Assembly: GCA_002733715.2 (NCBI GenBank)
Contig: NVWQ02000053.1
Coordinates: 143,306 to 207,305, forward strand
Source of the DNA: Methylophaga sp.
GTDB taxonomy: Bacteria > Pseudomonadota > Gammaproteobacteria > Nitrosococcales > Methylophagaceae
Direction: 5' to 3'
Length of the DNA: 64,000 bases
Shown: one piece after another, positions 1 through 7,928 of the stretch
Layout: each line of letters opens with the position of its first letter
Position numbering within the stretch: the stretch's first letter is position 1
Translations under genes and position numbers: made by a program
The notes under the pieces: model-generated
Databases searched by the model: none
What the model saw: the letters and a program-made list of their open reading frames with translations, nothing else
What the model was told of the DNA's origin: nothing

Positions 1-63
1 GGTAGCCAAGTTGGCCGCAAGCTAATTCGTGGCGTACTGGGATCTTTATTGGGTGGTAAATAG
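1..63 (+). CDS. C-terminal end of a DUF853/HerA-like ATPase (partial)
   Basis: The window opens inside a reading frame whose last 20 codons end at a TAG at 61-63. The tail reads GSQVGRKLIRGVLGSLLGG, which resembles the C-terminal Gly-rich tail of DUF853 (YjgR/HerA-like) ATPases. Only the tail is visible, so no catalytic motif can be checked. The next gene begins on the following base, suggesting co-transcription. The family call rests on this short tail alone. Confidence 0.55.
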   Translation, partial: GSQVGRKLIRGVLGSLLGGK

Positions 64-519
64 ATGCTTAAACTAAAAATACCCCCGCCTATCTATTTAT
101 TATTAGCAACAGGAATAATGTGGCTATTGGATCATTATTTACCAATAAAAGAATTGATAACCGCACCATGGAACAATATTGGCTTGGTATTTGTAATCTT
201 GGGCTTGTCTTCAGATGGCATGTCACTGGTACAATTTTTTAGGGCACATACCACAATGAATCCGATTCATCCCGAAAATACTGATAAATTAGTAACAACA
301 GGAATGTATCGGTTCACGCGAAATCCAATGTATGTAGGGCTAGTCTTATTATTGCTGGGCTGGGCTATATTTCTTGGTAGTTTATTACCTTTTATAATGT
401 TACCTATTTTTATGGTGGTTATGACCAAGCAACAAATTATCCCAGAAGAGCACATCTTAGAACATAAATTTGGTCAGCAATATAGAGATTACAAACTTGC
501 TGTCAAAAGGTGGCTTTAG
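64..519 (+). CDS. isoprenylcysteine carboxyl methyltransferase-like membrane protein (ICMT/PEMT family)
   Basis: A 151-residue integral membrane protein with about four hydrophobic segments. It carries the family signature TTGMYRFTRNPMY around residues 78-90 and a C-terminal EEHILEHKFGQQY segment; in this family the RNPMY box and the C-terminal Glu/Tyr region bind S-adenosylmethionine. Bacterial members methylate small lipophilic substrates, but the substrate cannot be predicted here. The ATG follows the preceding stop codon directly, and the next methyltransferase starts 3 nt after its own stop, so the three genes form a tight unit. Confidence 0.8.
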   Translation: MLKLKIPPPIYLLLATGIMWLLDHYLPIKELITAPWNNIGLVFVILGLSSDGMSLVQFFRAHTTMNPIHPENTDKLVTTGMYRFTRNPMYVGLVLLLLGWAIFLGSLLPFIMLPIFMVVMTKQQIIPEEHILEHKFGQQYRDYKLAVKRWL

Positions 520-522
520 CAA

Positions 523-1107
523 GTGTCAGATAGCAATCTATGGGAACAACGCTATCAAAATGGTCAAACGGGTTGGGATCGTGGTGAAACCAGTGCCAAT
601 TTATTGCACTGGATGGAGCTTGGTCTATTAAAGCCCTGTCGGATATTGGTGCCAGGTTGCGGTAATGGCCATGAAGTAGTAACACTGGCATCACTTGGTT
701 TTGATGTTGTAGCGATTGACATTGCACCGACGCCACTGGCTAAGTTATCTAAAATGTTACAGAAAGATAATCTGGGTGCTGAGTTAATTCAAGCGGATTT
801 TTTTACGTGGCAACCAGATAAGGATTTTGATGCCATTTATGAGCAGACAAGTTTATGTGCTTTGCCTCCCGAACAGTGGAGAACTTATGAAAAATGCTTA
901 TATAAATGGTTAAAATCCAATGGAAAGTTATTTGCTCAATTTATGCAATCTACTCAAGAAGGCGGACCGCCTTTTCACTGTGAGCTTAGTGATATGTTGG
1001 CATTATTTGCGTCACTGCGTTGGCAATGGAGTGAGCAGTATGAGACTCAAGTAATTCATTCGTCAGGAAAATATGAAAAATTGTATTGCCTTGAAAAAAT
1101 GAGTTAA
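523..1107 (+). CDS. TPMT-family class I SAM-dependent methyltransferase
   Basis: A 194-residue soluble protein. Its N-terminus (LWEQRYQNGQTGWDRG) and SAM-binding motif I (LVPGCGNGHEV, about residues 42-52) are typical of the thiopurine S-methyltransferase family, followed by an acidic motif (VVAIDIAPTPL) and an IYEQTSLCALPP segment also seen in that family. Bacterial members methylate thiols, selenium or tellurium species; the substrate here is unknown. The start is a GTG 3 nt after the upstream gene, so translational coupling is likely. Confidence 0.85.
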   Translation: MSDSNLWEQRYQNGQTGWDRGETSANLLHWMELGLLKPCRILVPGCGNGHEVVTLASLGFDVVAIDIAPTPLAKLSKMLQKDNLGAELIQADFFTWQPDKDFDAIYEQTSLCALPPEQWRTYEKCLYKWLKSNGKLFAQFMQSTQEGGPPFHCELSDMLALFASLRWQWSEQYETQVIHSSGKYEKLYCLEKMS

Positions 1108-1149
1108 GCTTATAATTTATAGTATAAATTTATTATTAGAGGAACCATC

Positions 1150-1671
1150 ATGAGCTATTTCAACAGATCACTATCATTTAAGAAATTTATAGGTATTGTT
1201 GTTTGCAGTTTAAGTATGACATTTAGTATTGCGTCGGCAGCGGAAGAATTAATAGAAGACTCTAGCCTTTGGGATAAAACTAAGGCTATGTTTAATGGTA
1301 TGTGGGATTCAACCGAAGAAGGTAGCGAAAAAGCTTGGGACAAAACAAAAGAAGTGTCAGGTGATGGCTGGAATGCCACTAAAGAAGGAAGCGCAAACGC
1401 TTGGGACAAAACAAAAGAAGTGTCAGGTGATGGCTGGAATGCCACTAAAGAAGGAAGCGCAAACGCTCGGGACAAAACTAAAGAAGTCTCTGGCGATGCA
1501 TGGGATGCTACGAAAGAAGGCAGTGGAAAAGCTTGGGATAAAACAAAAGAAGTGTCGGGCGATAGTTGGGATGCTACGAAAGAAGGTAGTGGAAAAGCTT
1601 GGGACAAAACAAAAGAAGTATCAGGTGAAGCATGGGACGCGACAAAGAAGGCAGTTACACCGTCTGAATAA
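1150..1671 (+). CDS. exported 22-residue tandem-repeat protein
   Basis: A 173-residue protein of unknown function. It has a basic, hydrophobic N-terminus ending in IASAAEE that looks like a Sec signal peptide cleaved near residue 30. From residue 63 it consists of five 22-residue units with consensus WDKTKEVSGDxWDATKEGSGKA, rich in Lys, Glu, Trp and small residues. The pattern suggests extended amphipathic helix, similar in composition to LEA-like or apolipoprotein-like stress proteins, though I recognise no named family. An AGAGGAACC ribosome binding site lies just upstream of the ATG. Confidence 0.75.
   Translation: MSYFNRSLSFKKFIGIVVCSLSMTFSIASAAEELIEDSSLWDKTKAMFNGMWDSTEEGSEKAWDKTKEVSGDGWNATKEGSANAWDKTKEVSGDGWNATKEGSANARDKTKEVSGDAWDATKEGSGKAWDKTKEVSGDSWDATKEGSGKAWDKTKEVSGEAWDATKKAVTPSE
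1336..1665 (+). repeat. five tandem 66-bp coding repeats
   Basis: Units begin at 1336, 1402, 1468, 1534 and 1600. The first two units are identical over all 66 bases. The third begins CGG instead of TGG, turning the conserved Trp to Arg, and the last unit is shortened. Identity of neighbouring units at synonymous positions points to recent unequal recombination rather than selection on protein alone. Confidence 0.9.
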
Positions 1672-1685
1672 AAGGTGTTTTTCGG

Positions 1686-2171
1686 CTATATTTTTACAAA
1701 TTGACCTTTGTCGGCATCTGAAAGTAACGTAAGCAAATTAGTGCTTGATAATGAAAGGGCATAGCCCAAAATACCGCTACCTATAATTACAGTATCAAAG
1801 TCCGCAATACCTTGATCAACTACGATGATAATATTGTCAGGTAATGCAATTGGAGGAACAGCGCCAATGATATAGCCTGTTGCCTCTTCAATCTCATCAA
1901 ACTCAGCCATTCTTAATTTACGTTCACCCAGATGTTTACGTAATACAGCCCAATCAGCACGGCCAGTACCGGCTACTGCGAGTAAGATAAATTTACCGCT
2001 TTTAGTTTTGAACAATAAGCTTCGTACAACAGAATAAGGATCACGGCCTTCTGATTGCAATAATTCTTCTAAATTACGAATTGGTTTTTTGTCTTCAGAA
2101 AGTGGAATTTCAATCACATCAAAAGGAATGCTTTCTAAATTTAATAATTCAGTTACGGGAGATTTAATCAT
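1686..2171 (-). CDS. YbaK/ProX-type aminoacyl-tRNA deacylase domain protein
   Basis: A 161-residue protein of the YbaK/aminoacyl-tRNA editing superfamily, which hydrolyses mischarged tRNAs (Cys- or Ala-tRNAPro and related). Matching features are SVVRSLLFKTKSGKFILLAVAG with the conserved Lys after the RSLLF stretch, and a TGYIIGAVPPIALP segment that fits the substrate-binding GxxxPxG-like loop. Its ATG overlaps the stop of the diguanylate cyclase gene by 4 nt, so the two are translationally coupled. Exact tRNA specificity cannot be called. Confidence 0.8.
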   Translation of the reverse strand: MIKSPVTELLNLESIPFDVIEIPLSEDKKPIRNLEELLQSEGRDPYSVVRSLLFKTKSGKFILLAVAGTGRADWAVLRKHLGERKLRMAEFDEIEEATGYIIGAVPPIALPDNIIIVVDQGIADFDTVIIGSGILGYALSLSSTNLLTLLSDADKGQFVKI

Positions 2172-3145
2172 GCGAACACCTGATTTCGACCATTAGCTTT
2201 AGCTTTGTAAAGATTTTCATCGCCTTGTTTCATCCATTGTTTCCAATCCATATTTGGTTGAAGGTCGGACACACCAATACTGATGGTTACATCGTGATTG
2301 TTTATTAAGGGAAGTTGTTCAAATTCTTGTCGTAATTTTTCAGCAACACTAGTGGCATTTGTTTTATCTGTATTATAAATAAGTGCAAGGAACTCTTCAC
2401 CTCCAATTCTAAATACTACATCACCGGCACGAAAAAATTTACTCAAAAATTTCCCGGTCGACTTTAAAACCGCATCGCCCACATCGTGACCGAACCGATC
2501 GTTGATTGTTTTAAAGTGGTCAATGTCGAGCATCAGAATTGCCATGTTAGTCTTAGAGCGGTCACTTTGGTGAATTGCATTTTCTAGAGAACTTTGCAGC
2601 AATGAACGATTGTATAACCCAGTTAAAATATCAGTAACAGATTGTTCTTTTAATAAATAATGCTGCTTGTATATTTCATGCGTTGCGCTGAAAGCGAAGA
2701 AGCTAATCCCTAAAAGCACGGCGACAAAACGGGCTGCGATCGCTGGGTCAAGCACATGCCATGCAATTGGAATAGTAATAGATACATAAAGAATATTCAC
2801 TATCCATGCTTGTTTTTGAGGAAGAACAAAATATAGAGCAAGCACTGCAAGTGAGGGCCAGTAAGATGCTAATATTTCTAATTGGTAGAGCCCAATCCCA
2901 GTTGTAATTATAAGGATGAAAATAGCAAATAGGTTTAAGCTATTAGAATATTGATTCTTTAGGCTAACCCATATATTAGCAATACAAAGGAGCTGTATAA
3001 CAGCCATAAGACCACCGATAAGGTAGCGGCCTTGAATGAAACTGAGAAAAGTAAAAGGAATTAAAAGCAGGAGTACGGTTATAGATACACCTAAAGTGGA
3101 CTTTATAATAAAATCTGGTAACTCTGTGGTGCGAGGAGGTTGCAT
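2168..3145 (-). CDS. membrane-anchored diguanylate cyclase (GGDEF)
   Basis: A 325-residue protein with about six hydrophobic helices in residues 17-155 followed by a GGDEF domain (about 165-325). The active-site loop is GGEEF at residues 248-252, so synthesis of c-di-GMP from two GTP is expected. An RxxD inhibitory site (RAGD, 239-242) sits five residues before it, so product feedback inhibition is likely. The membrane part matches no sensor domain I can name. It is the first gene of a two-gene unit with the YbaK-like deacylase. Confidence 0.92.
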   Translation of the reverse strand: MQPPRTTELPDFIIKSTLGVSITVLLLLIPFTFLSFIQGRYLIGGLMAVIQLLCIANIWVSLKNQYSNSLNLFAIFILIITTGIGLYQLEILASYWPSLAVLALYFVLPQKQAWIVNILYVSITIPIAWHVLDPAIAARFVAVLLGISFFAFSATHEIYKQHYLLKEQSVTDILTGLYNRSLLQSSLENAIHQSDRSKTNMAILMLDIDHFKTINDRFGHDVGDAVLKSTGKFLSKFFRAGDVVFRIGGEEFLALIYNTDKTNATSVAEKLRQEFEQLPLINNHDVTISIGVSDLQPNMDWKQWMKQGDENLYKAKANGRNQVFA

Positions 3146-3444
3146 ATTAAAAATGTTTCTGTCTCGCTACTTATTGTGTATTGATTGTAATAGCGGTGAT
3201 GATAGCATAAGAAACCACCTGATTTGTGTGAATAGTTCTAGGTTCTCACACATTGAATGATTACGGGTATAAAACACCACTAAATGATAGGGATTTATTA
3301 CTTTAATTGGGTTTCAGTTTGTTTTACATAAAGTTAGTTTTGTAAAATGATACTGGTTGTAGTCGGTGTATATAGTGCGAATTACTATAACAAAATCAAA
3401 TTGAACGTGAGCTGAACAGCAGTGAGTTACACTTTTATGAGGGC

Positions 3445-4530
3445 TTACCCGATTAAGCCTGTGAAGGTGAAGAAAATAAACACGATAAAGATGACAAAGT
3501 GAATAGCGCCTTCGAGTACATTAGATTGACCATCAGAAAAGTGGACGATTGAGGCAAGGAAGGTGATGCCTAATAGCACCATTTGAACAGGGCTTAATAC
3601 GAAATTAATCTCATGATGTGTGACTAGTGACAGAATTATCATTGCAGGGATCGTTAATAAAACAGTTGATAGTGATGCCCCTAAAGCAATATTAATAACG
3701 GTCTGCATTCTATTGGCAGCCGCACTTTTTATGGCGGTTAATAGTTCTGGGCTAGCCGAAATGACGGCAACCGCTAGTGCTCCCAAGGCTAGAGGTAAGC
3801 CGCTACTACTCAAACTCTCATGCATAAATATTGACATCAGTTCAGATAAAAACCCAATAACGGCAATGCATATAATTAATAAGCTGGCATGATAAACACC
3901 ATTAATGTGGCCATGTTTTTTTAGCTGCTCTTTCTCTCCAGATTTATAGTCATATTGAAAAAAATAACTATGTTCTTTGATTTGGATACGAGTAAATATG
4001 ATGAACATAAAGATAAACATCACCGCTAAAAATATAAGGTAGGTTATTTTCATTGCCTCAGGAACGAACATAGGCAACACCATTGCGATCCCTATTGCTA
4101 CAATAATCATCGAAATATACGAGTTAGTTGAATCAAGGTTATAGTCTTGCTCACCATGTTTGATGCCGCCGATAATAGCCGCGATGCCGAGTAGAGCATT
4201 AATATCGAGTAATACCGCTGCAACAATAGTATCTCGAGCGAGGTTGATATTTTCTGAATGGCTCATCATAATCCCGATAATCAGTACTTCAACCAGCACG
4301 GCTGAGGTGGTCAGGATCATAGTGCCATAAGGCTCACCGTATTTTTCGGCCAGCATTTCTGCATGATGTGCCACATTGACCGCAGAATACATAATCACGG
4401 CAAAGATAAGAAATAATGCTAAATTATTATATAGCGATGACTGCAAAATCTGGTGTTCTAGTGGTGCAAGTGCAACCAGTGCGATTAATGAAACGAATAT
4501 CGCTTTTTCATTCTTTAATATATGTAGCAT
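3445..4530 (-). CDS. chaA: ChaA-type calcium/sodium:proton antiporter
   Basis: A 361-residue polytopic protein of the CaCA cation exchanger superfamily. The two alpha-repeat signatures are visible: GTMILTTSAVLVEVLIIGIM in the N-terminal half and SASPELLTAIKSAAANRM followed by NIALGASLSTVLLTIPAM in the C-terminal half, with the acidic residues that carry the cation. Length and layout agree with ChaA, which expels Ca2+, Na+ or K+ in exchange for protons. It is followed on the same strand, across a 299-nt gap, by the diguanylate cyclase. Confidence 0.88.
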   Translation of the reverse strand: MLHILKNEKAIFVSLIALVALAPLEHQILQSSLYNNLALFLIFAVIMYSAVNVAHHAEMLAEKYGEPYGTMILTTSAVLVEVLIIGIMMSHSENINLARDTIVAAVLLDINALLGIAAIIGGIKHGEQDYNLDSTNSYISMIIVAIGIAMVLPMFVPEAMKITYLIFLAVMFIFMFIIFTRIQIKEHSYFFQYDYKSGEKEQLKKHGHINGVYHASLLIICIAVIGFLSELMSIFMHESLSSSGLPLALGALAVAVISASPELLTAIKSAAANRMQTVINIALGASLSTVLLTIPAMIILSLVTHHEINFVLSPVQMVLLGITFLASIVHFSDGQSNVLEGAIHFVIFIVFIFFTFTGLIG

Positions 4531-4550
4531 TAATTAGTCGTCTCTTCTAT

Positions 4551-5414
4551 TTATAATCTTGCAGCTTCAAAGGTATTACAGCTTTCTACGGTTCCTTGGC
4601 TGAAACCTGTTTTGAACCAGCGAACACGCTGCTGTGATGTACCGTGAGTGAATGATTCAGGTGTGGCATAACCTCGGGCTTGTTTTTGTAAGCGATCATC
4701 GCCAATGGCGCTGGCGGCGGTGAGTGCTTCCTCGATATCACCTTGCTCTAATACTTGTTTTGCGCGCTCAGTGTGGTGTGCCCATACACCTGAGAAACAA
4801 TCAGCTTGCAACTCCAGCATGACGGATAATTGGTTGCCTTTTTCTTTACTCATTCTCTGCTGTGCTTGATGCACTTGGCCTGAGGTACCGAGAAGATTTT
4901 GCACATGGTGACCCACTTCGTGTGCGATAACGTAAGCCTGGGCAAAGTCGCCGGGGGCATTGTGTCGACTTTTCAGTTGTTGATAAAAGCCGAGATCGAT
5001 ATAGACTTTATTGTCACCAGGGCAGTAAAAAGGCCCCATAGATGCTTGAGCATTGCCACAGCCAGAGCGAACGGCATCGGTAAAGAGCACTAATTTGGGT
5101 TCTTGATAACGTTTACCCATTTGTTGGAAAAGGGGATTCCATACATCTTCAGTATCAGCTAGCACTACACTGGTAAATTGAGCAAGTTGTTGCTCAACTG
5201 CACTAGGCTGATAATTGGGATCAGTTTGCGTAGTATTTTGGGATGAGCCGCCGCCTAAAAGACTCATCACTAATTGTGGGTCAACACCAAAATACATGGC
5301 TGCCAGTGCGATTGCAATTACACCAATTCCACCTGTTGCACCTCGTCGTCTAGTTGTACGTTGGCTACGTCTATCTTCAATATTTCGACTGGCTCGTCGA
5401 TTGCGCCATTTCAT
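4551..5414 (-). CDS. ypfJ: YpfJ-family putative neutral zinc metallopeptidase
   Basis: A 287-residue protein with an Arg-rich N-terminus, one transmembrane helix (about residues 27-43) and a periplasmic domain. The zinc-protease motif HEVGHH lies at residues 165-170 and a downstream LQADCFSGVWAHH segment supplies the third ligand, as in the YpfJ family. The conserved cysteine pair of SGCGNAQ and GPFYCPGD is present. The physiological substrate of this family is not established. It sits 21 nt upstream of chaA on the same strand. Confidence 0.9.
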   Translation of the reverse strand: MKWRNRRASRNIEDRRSQRTTRRRGATGGIGVIAIALAAMYFGVDPQLVMSLLGGGSSQNTTQTDPNYQPSAVEQQLAQFTSVVLADTEDVWNPLFQQMGKRYQEPKLVLFTDAVRSGCGNAQASMGPFYCPGDNKVYIDLGFYQQLKSRHNAPGDFAQAYVIAHEVGHHVQNLLGTSGQVHQAQQRMSKEKGNQLSVMLELQADCFSGVWAHHTERAKQVLEQGDIEEALTAASAIGDDRLQKQARGYATPESFTHGTSQQRVRWFKTGFSQGTVESCNTFEAARL

Positions 5415-5474
5415 ACTATATCCTTTTATGCTAGTGACATTTGCCTGATAAGTATCACATAAAACCCAGTTATA

Positions 5475-6026
5475 TTACAAAAAGTCTTCAAAAAACCAAG
5501 CAGAAAAAGCGTGTCTTCCAGTAACGCCTGCTTTTTTGTAAATTTCAGAGGCTTGTTGTCTTACTGTCTTTTCCTTGGTGTCTCTAATGGCGGCAATTTC
5601 TATAAATGTCAGCCCTTTTAATAACAATAGAGCGATCTCTTGTTGGCTATGGCTGAGATGCCAGTCATCAAATTGTTGGTGAATAACATCACTGTATTTT
5701 TTACGTGCATTTTGGATAATGGACTGTGTTTTTTCGAGAGAATGGTCTTTTGATTGGAGTTCTTGCCTTAATATTTCAAGATTACGTTTCTGTTGTTTGA
5801 GATTGATAATTAAGTACGCGATTAAACCGAACGCCATAATTATCACAATGACTTCTTCAATAAGATGCCAAAGCGGCTCTTTTTCTGCAAAATCATTCAC
5901 TAGATCCATTGTGTTAGATGCCATCACTAGTAACAAAACAACAATGGTAAAAATTATTTTTAGGCTGGGCACGATGATTCCTTTTAGGGGCTTCAAAACA
6001 TGGGACAAATGTTCTATAAACTGCAT
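5475..6026 (-). CDS. membrane-anchored LuxR-type helix-turn-helix regulator
   Basis: A 183-residue protein with two hydrophobic helices (about 17-40 and 55-75), a coiled-coil linker, and a C-terminal LuxR/GerE-like DNA-binding domain (about 120-180) reading SQQEIALLLLKGLTFIEIA followed by the recognition helix region TKEKTVRQQASEIYKKAGV. No periplasmic sensor domain is large enough to identify. It is divergent from the cytochrome b561/RND operon with about 120 nt between the starts, so it is a candidate regulator of that operon; this is inference from position only. Confidence 0.8.
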   Translation of the reverse strand: MQFIEHLSHVLKPLKGIIVPSLKIIFTIVVLLLVMASNTMDLVNDFAEKEPLWHLIEEVIVIIMAFGLIAYLIINLKQQKRNLEILRQELQSKDHSLEKTQSIIQNARKKYSDVIHQQFDDWHLSHSQQEIALLLLKGLTFIEIAAIRDTKEKTVRQQASEIYKKAGVTGRHAFSAWFFEDFL

Positions 6027-6147
6027 TATAGGACAGATAACCGATAGTATCTATCGATAAGACGTCTTATCATTTGAACATAACTAAATAAAGCTTTAGA
6101 TGTTTTATTTGGTTTGAGAGTAAATGACTTTTATTGGGAGTGATGTT

Positions 6148-6771
6148 ATGAAAGATCAACAATTAGAATCAAAAAAAGTATGGGATAGGGCCGTTCGGTT
6201 ATTTCATTGGTCGTTAGTGATTGCTTTTGTAGTGGCTTATATTACAGGTGAAGATGAGAGTCTTGTCCATAGCTATTCGGGTTATTTTATTCTAGGCTTA
6301 CTGGTGTTTCGCATTATATGGGGTTTTGTTGGTTGCAAATATGCCCGTTTTAGCGACTTTATTTTTAGCCCTAAAGAAACTATTAACTATACAAAAAGTA
6401 TGATGTCGGGAGCGCCAAAGCACTACTGGGGTCACAATCCATTAGGCGCACTGATGGTGTTTGCTTTATTGATAACATTGGTATTAACAACGGTATCTGG
6501 CTTGAAAGTGTATGGTATTGAAGGATATGGTCCGTTAGCAGAAGTAAATTCGAGTTATTTTATCAGCAATGCCAATGCCTCTGGTCATATGGAACAAGAA
6601 GGTGAAGACAGTGAAGAGGAAGAATTTTGGGAAGAAATACACGAATTCTTTGCGAATCTAATGTTAGTGCTTATTGCATTACATATTGTCGGGGTTGTCG
6701 TGTCTAGCAAGCTACATAAGGAAAACCTAGCTAAATCAATGGTTACAGGCTATAAAAGCCACAAAGAATAG
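6148..6771 (+). CDS. cytochrome b561-family membrane protein
   Basis: A 207-residue four-helix membrane protein similar to the Ni,Fe-hydrogenase/thiosulfate-reductase type cytochrome b subunits. It begins with the typical VWDRAVRLFHWSLV helix, and His residues in the first, second and last helices are placed to bind two haems. An acidic insert (EEGEDSEEEEFWEEIHEF) precedes the last helix. I chose the ATG at 6148 because GGGAG lies 7 nt before it; an in-frame ATG at 6124 lacks a ribosome binding site. The role beside an RND operon is unclear: it may pass electrons to a periplasmic acceptor. Confidence 0.85.
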   Translation: MKDQQLESKKVWDRAVRLFHWSLVIAFVVAYITGEDESLVHSYSGYFILGLLVFRIIWGFVGCKYARFSDFIFSPKETINYTKSMMSGAPKHYWGHNPLGALMVFALLITLVLTTVSGLKVYGIEGYGPLAEVNSSYFISNANASGHMEQEGEDSEEEEFWEEIHEFFANLMLVLIALHIVGVVVSSKLHKENLAKSMVTGYKSHKE

Positions 6772-6805
6772 ATTATTTTTAATTATTAAAAAAGAGATTG
6801 AATTA

Positions 6806-7891
6806 ATGAAGCATATTACATACTTATTTTTGCTGGGATTTTCATTGCCATGCTTTGCAGATAATGTCGTTGTTATTAATGCCGATGAGATTGCTAATGT
6901 GGGCATTGAAGTCGGACAGTTAAAGGCTGTGAATGAAGCAATGAGTAAAAAATTGCCGGCAAAAGTAAGTATTCCAAATAAATCTCAACGTGTGGTCAGT
7001 GCGCCGCAAGATGGTGTGATTGAACTTATGCTGGTCGCTGAAGGCGATCGTGTTATTACGGGACAAGAACTAGCACAAATGAATAGTCCTCAATTATTAG
7101 CTAGTCAAAACAATTATCTACAAGCGCTCAGCGCACTGGCCCAGTCAAAACGGGAAATGCTAAGGGATAAAAGTCTTTTTGAAGATCAAATTATTGCAGA
7201 ACGACGTTATCGACAGTCTCAAACTCGGTATCAGCAAAGTAAAACCGAAGTAGCGATGTACCGTAAGGCTCTAGAGCTGGCGGGCATGAAAGAGGCGGAC
7301 ATCACCAAGCTTAATAAGACGCGATCTTTAACGAGTTATTTGACAGTTTCAGCATCATCTTCTGGTGTGGTGATGAAGCAGTTTGCTACAGTTGGACAAC
7401 GCTTAACTGCGGCCGATCCCTTATATAAGATCGCTCAATTATCACCACTATGGCTAGAAATTCATGTACCACTAAAAATTGCGAATCACGTTCAGATTGA
7501 TGAACGGGTGACGATTTGTGATAAAGGTATAGAGGGACATGTTATTGCTATAGGGCGTGAAGTTCACGAAGCAGATCAAGGTGTGTTAGTACGAGCCGAA
7601 GTGAGCCAGAAAACGGAGCAGCTCACTCCTGGTGAGTTTGTGGAAGTATGTTTTATTAAACAACAAGATGGAGTGCAATTCATTGTGCCGCGATCGGCCA
7701 TTTTTCGCTTTGAAGGTAAGCCTGCTATCTTTGTAGAAACGAATCAGGGCTTTGTTTATCAACCGATTGAAATTATAACGGATAATGGCGAGCAATTAAT
7801 TATTAAAGGTGATTTATCTGAGGATCAAAATATAGTGATTGTGGGTACGGCAACGCTTAAAGCCGCATGGTTAGGTATGGGTGGAGAATAA
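6806..7891 (+). CDS. RND efflux periplasmic adaptor subunit (CusB/CzcB type)
   Basis: A 361-residue membrane-fusion protein with a signal peptide (cleavage near CFA-D). It contains the split lipoyl halves around VVSAPQDGVIELMLVAEGDRV and LTVSASSSGVVMKQFATVG, a helical hairpin between them, and a beta-barrel/membrane-proximal C-terminus. In the tripartite pump it links the inner-membrane RND protein to the outer-membrane channel. No His- or Met-rich metal-binding tail is seen, so the metal cannot be assigned. The RND gene starts 37 nt downstream. Confidence 0.9.
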   Translation: MKHITYLFLLGFSLPCFADNVVVINADEIANVGIEVGQLKAVNEAMSKKLPAKVSIPNKSQRVVSAPQDGVIELMLVAEGDRVITGQELAQMNSPQLLASQNNYLQALSALAQSKREMLRDKSLFEDQIIAERRYRQSQTRYQQSKTEVAMYRKALELAGMKEADITKLNKTRSLTSYLTVSASSSGVVMKQFATVGQRLTAADPLYKIAQLSPLWLEIHVPLKIANHVQIDERVTICDKGIEGHVIAIGREVHEADQGVLVRAEVSQKTEQLTPGEFVEVCFIKQQDGVQFIVPRSAIFRFEGKPAIFVETNQGFVYQPIEIITDNGEQLIIKGDLSEDQNIVIVGTATLKAAWLGMGGE

Positions 7892-7928
7892 GTAAAAATG
7901 ATGACATTATTCAATTTAAGGATTAAAT

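Noticed and set aside
1155..1607. 150-residue reading frame antisense to the 22-residue-repeat gene
   Set aside because: It arises from the repeat: any frame without a stop in one unit stays open through all. It has no ribosome binding site and no sensible composition, and the sense frame has a signal peptide.
1336..1665. Possible CRISPR array because of regular spacing
   Set aside because: The 66-bp units have no separate spacers; the whole unit is repeated and is coding.
1295..1732. 145-residue +1 frame over the same repeat gene
   Set aside because: Also a consequence of the 66-bp repeat; rich in Lys/Met without domain features.
3146..3444. Possible small gene in the gap between chaA and the diguanylate cyclase
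   Set aside because: Frames there are short or run into the cyclase antisense; no ribosome binding site or coding bias. Only the cyclase promoter is expected.
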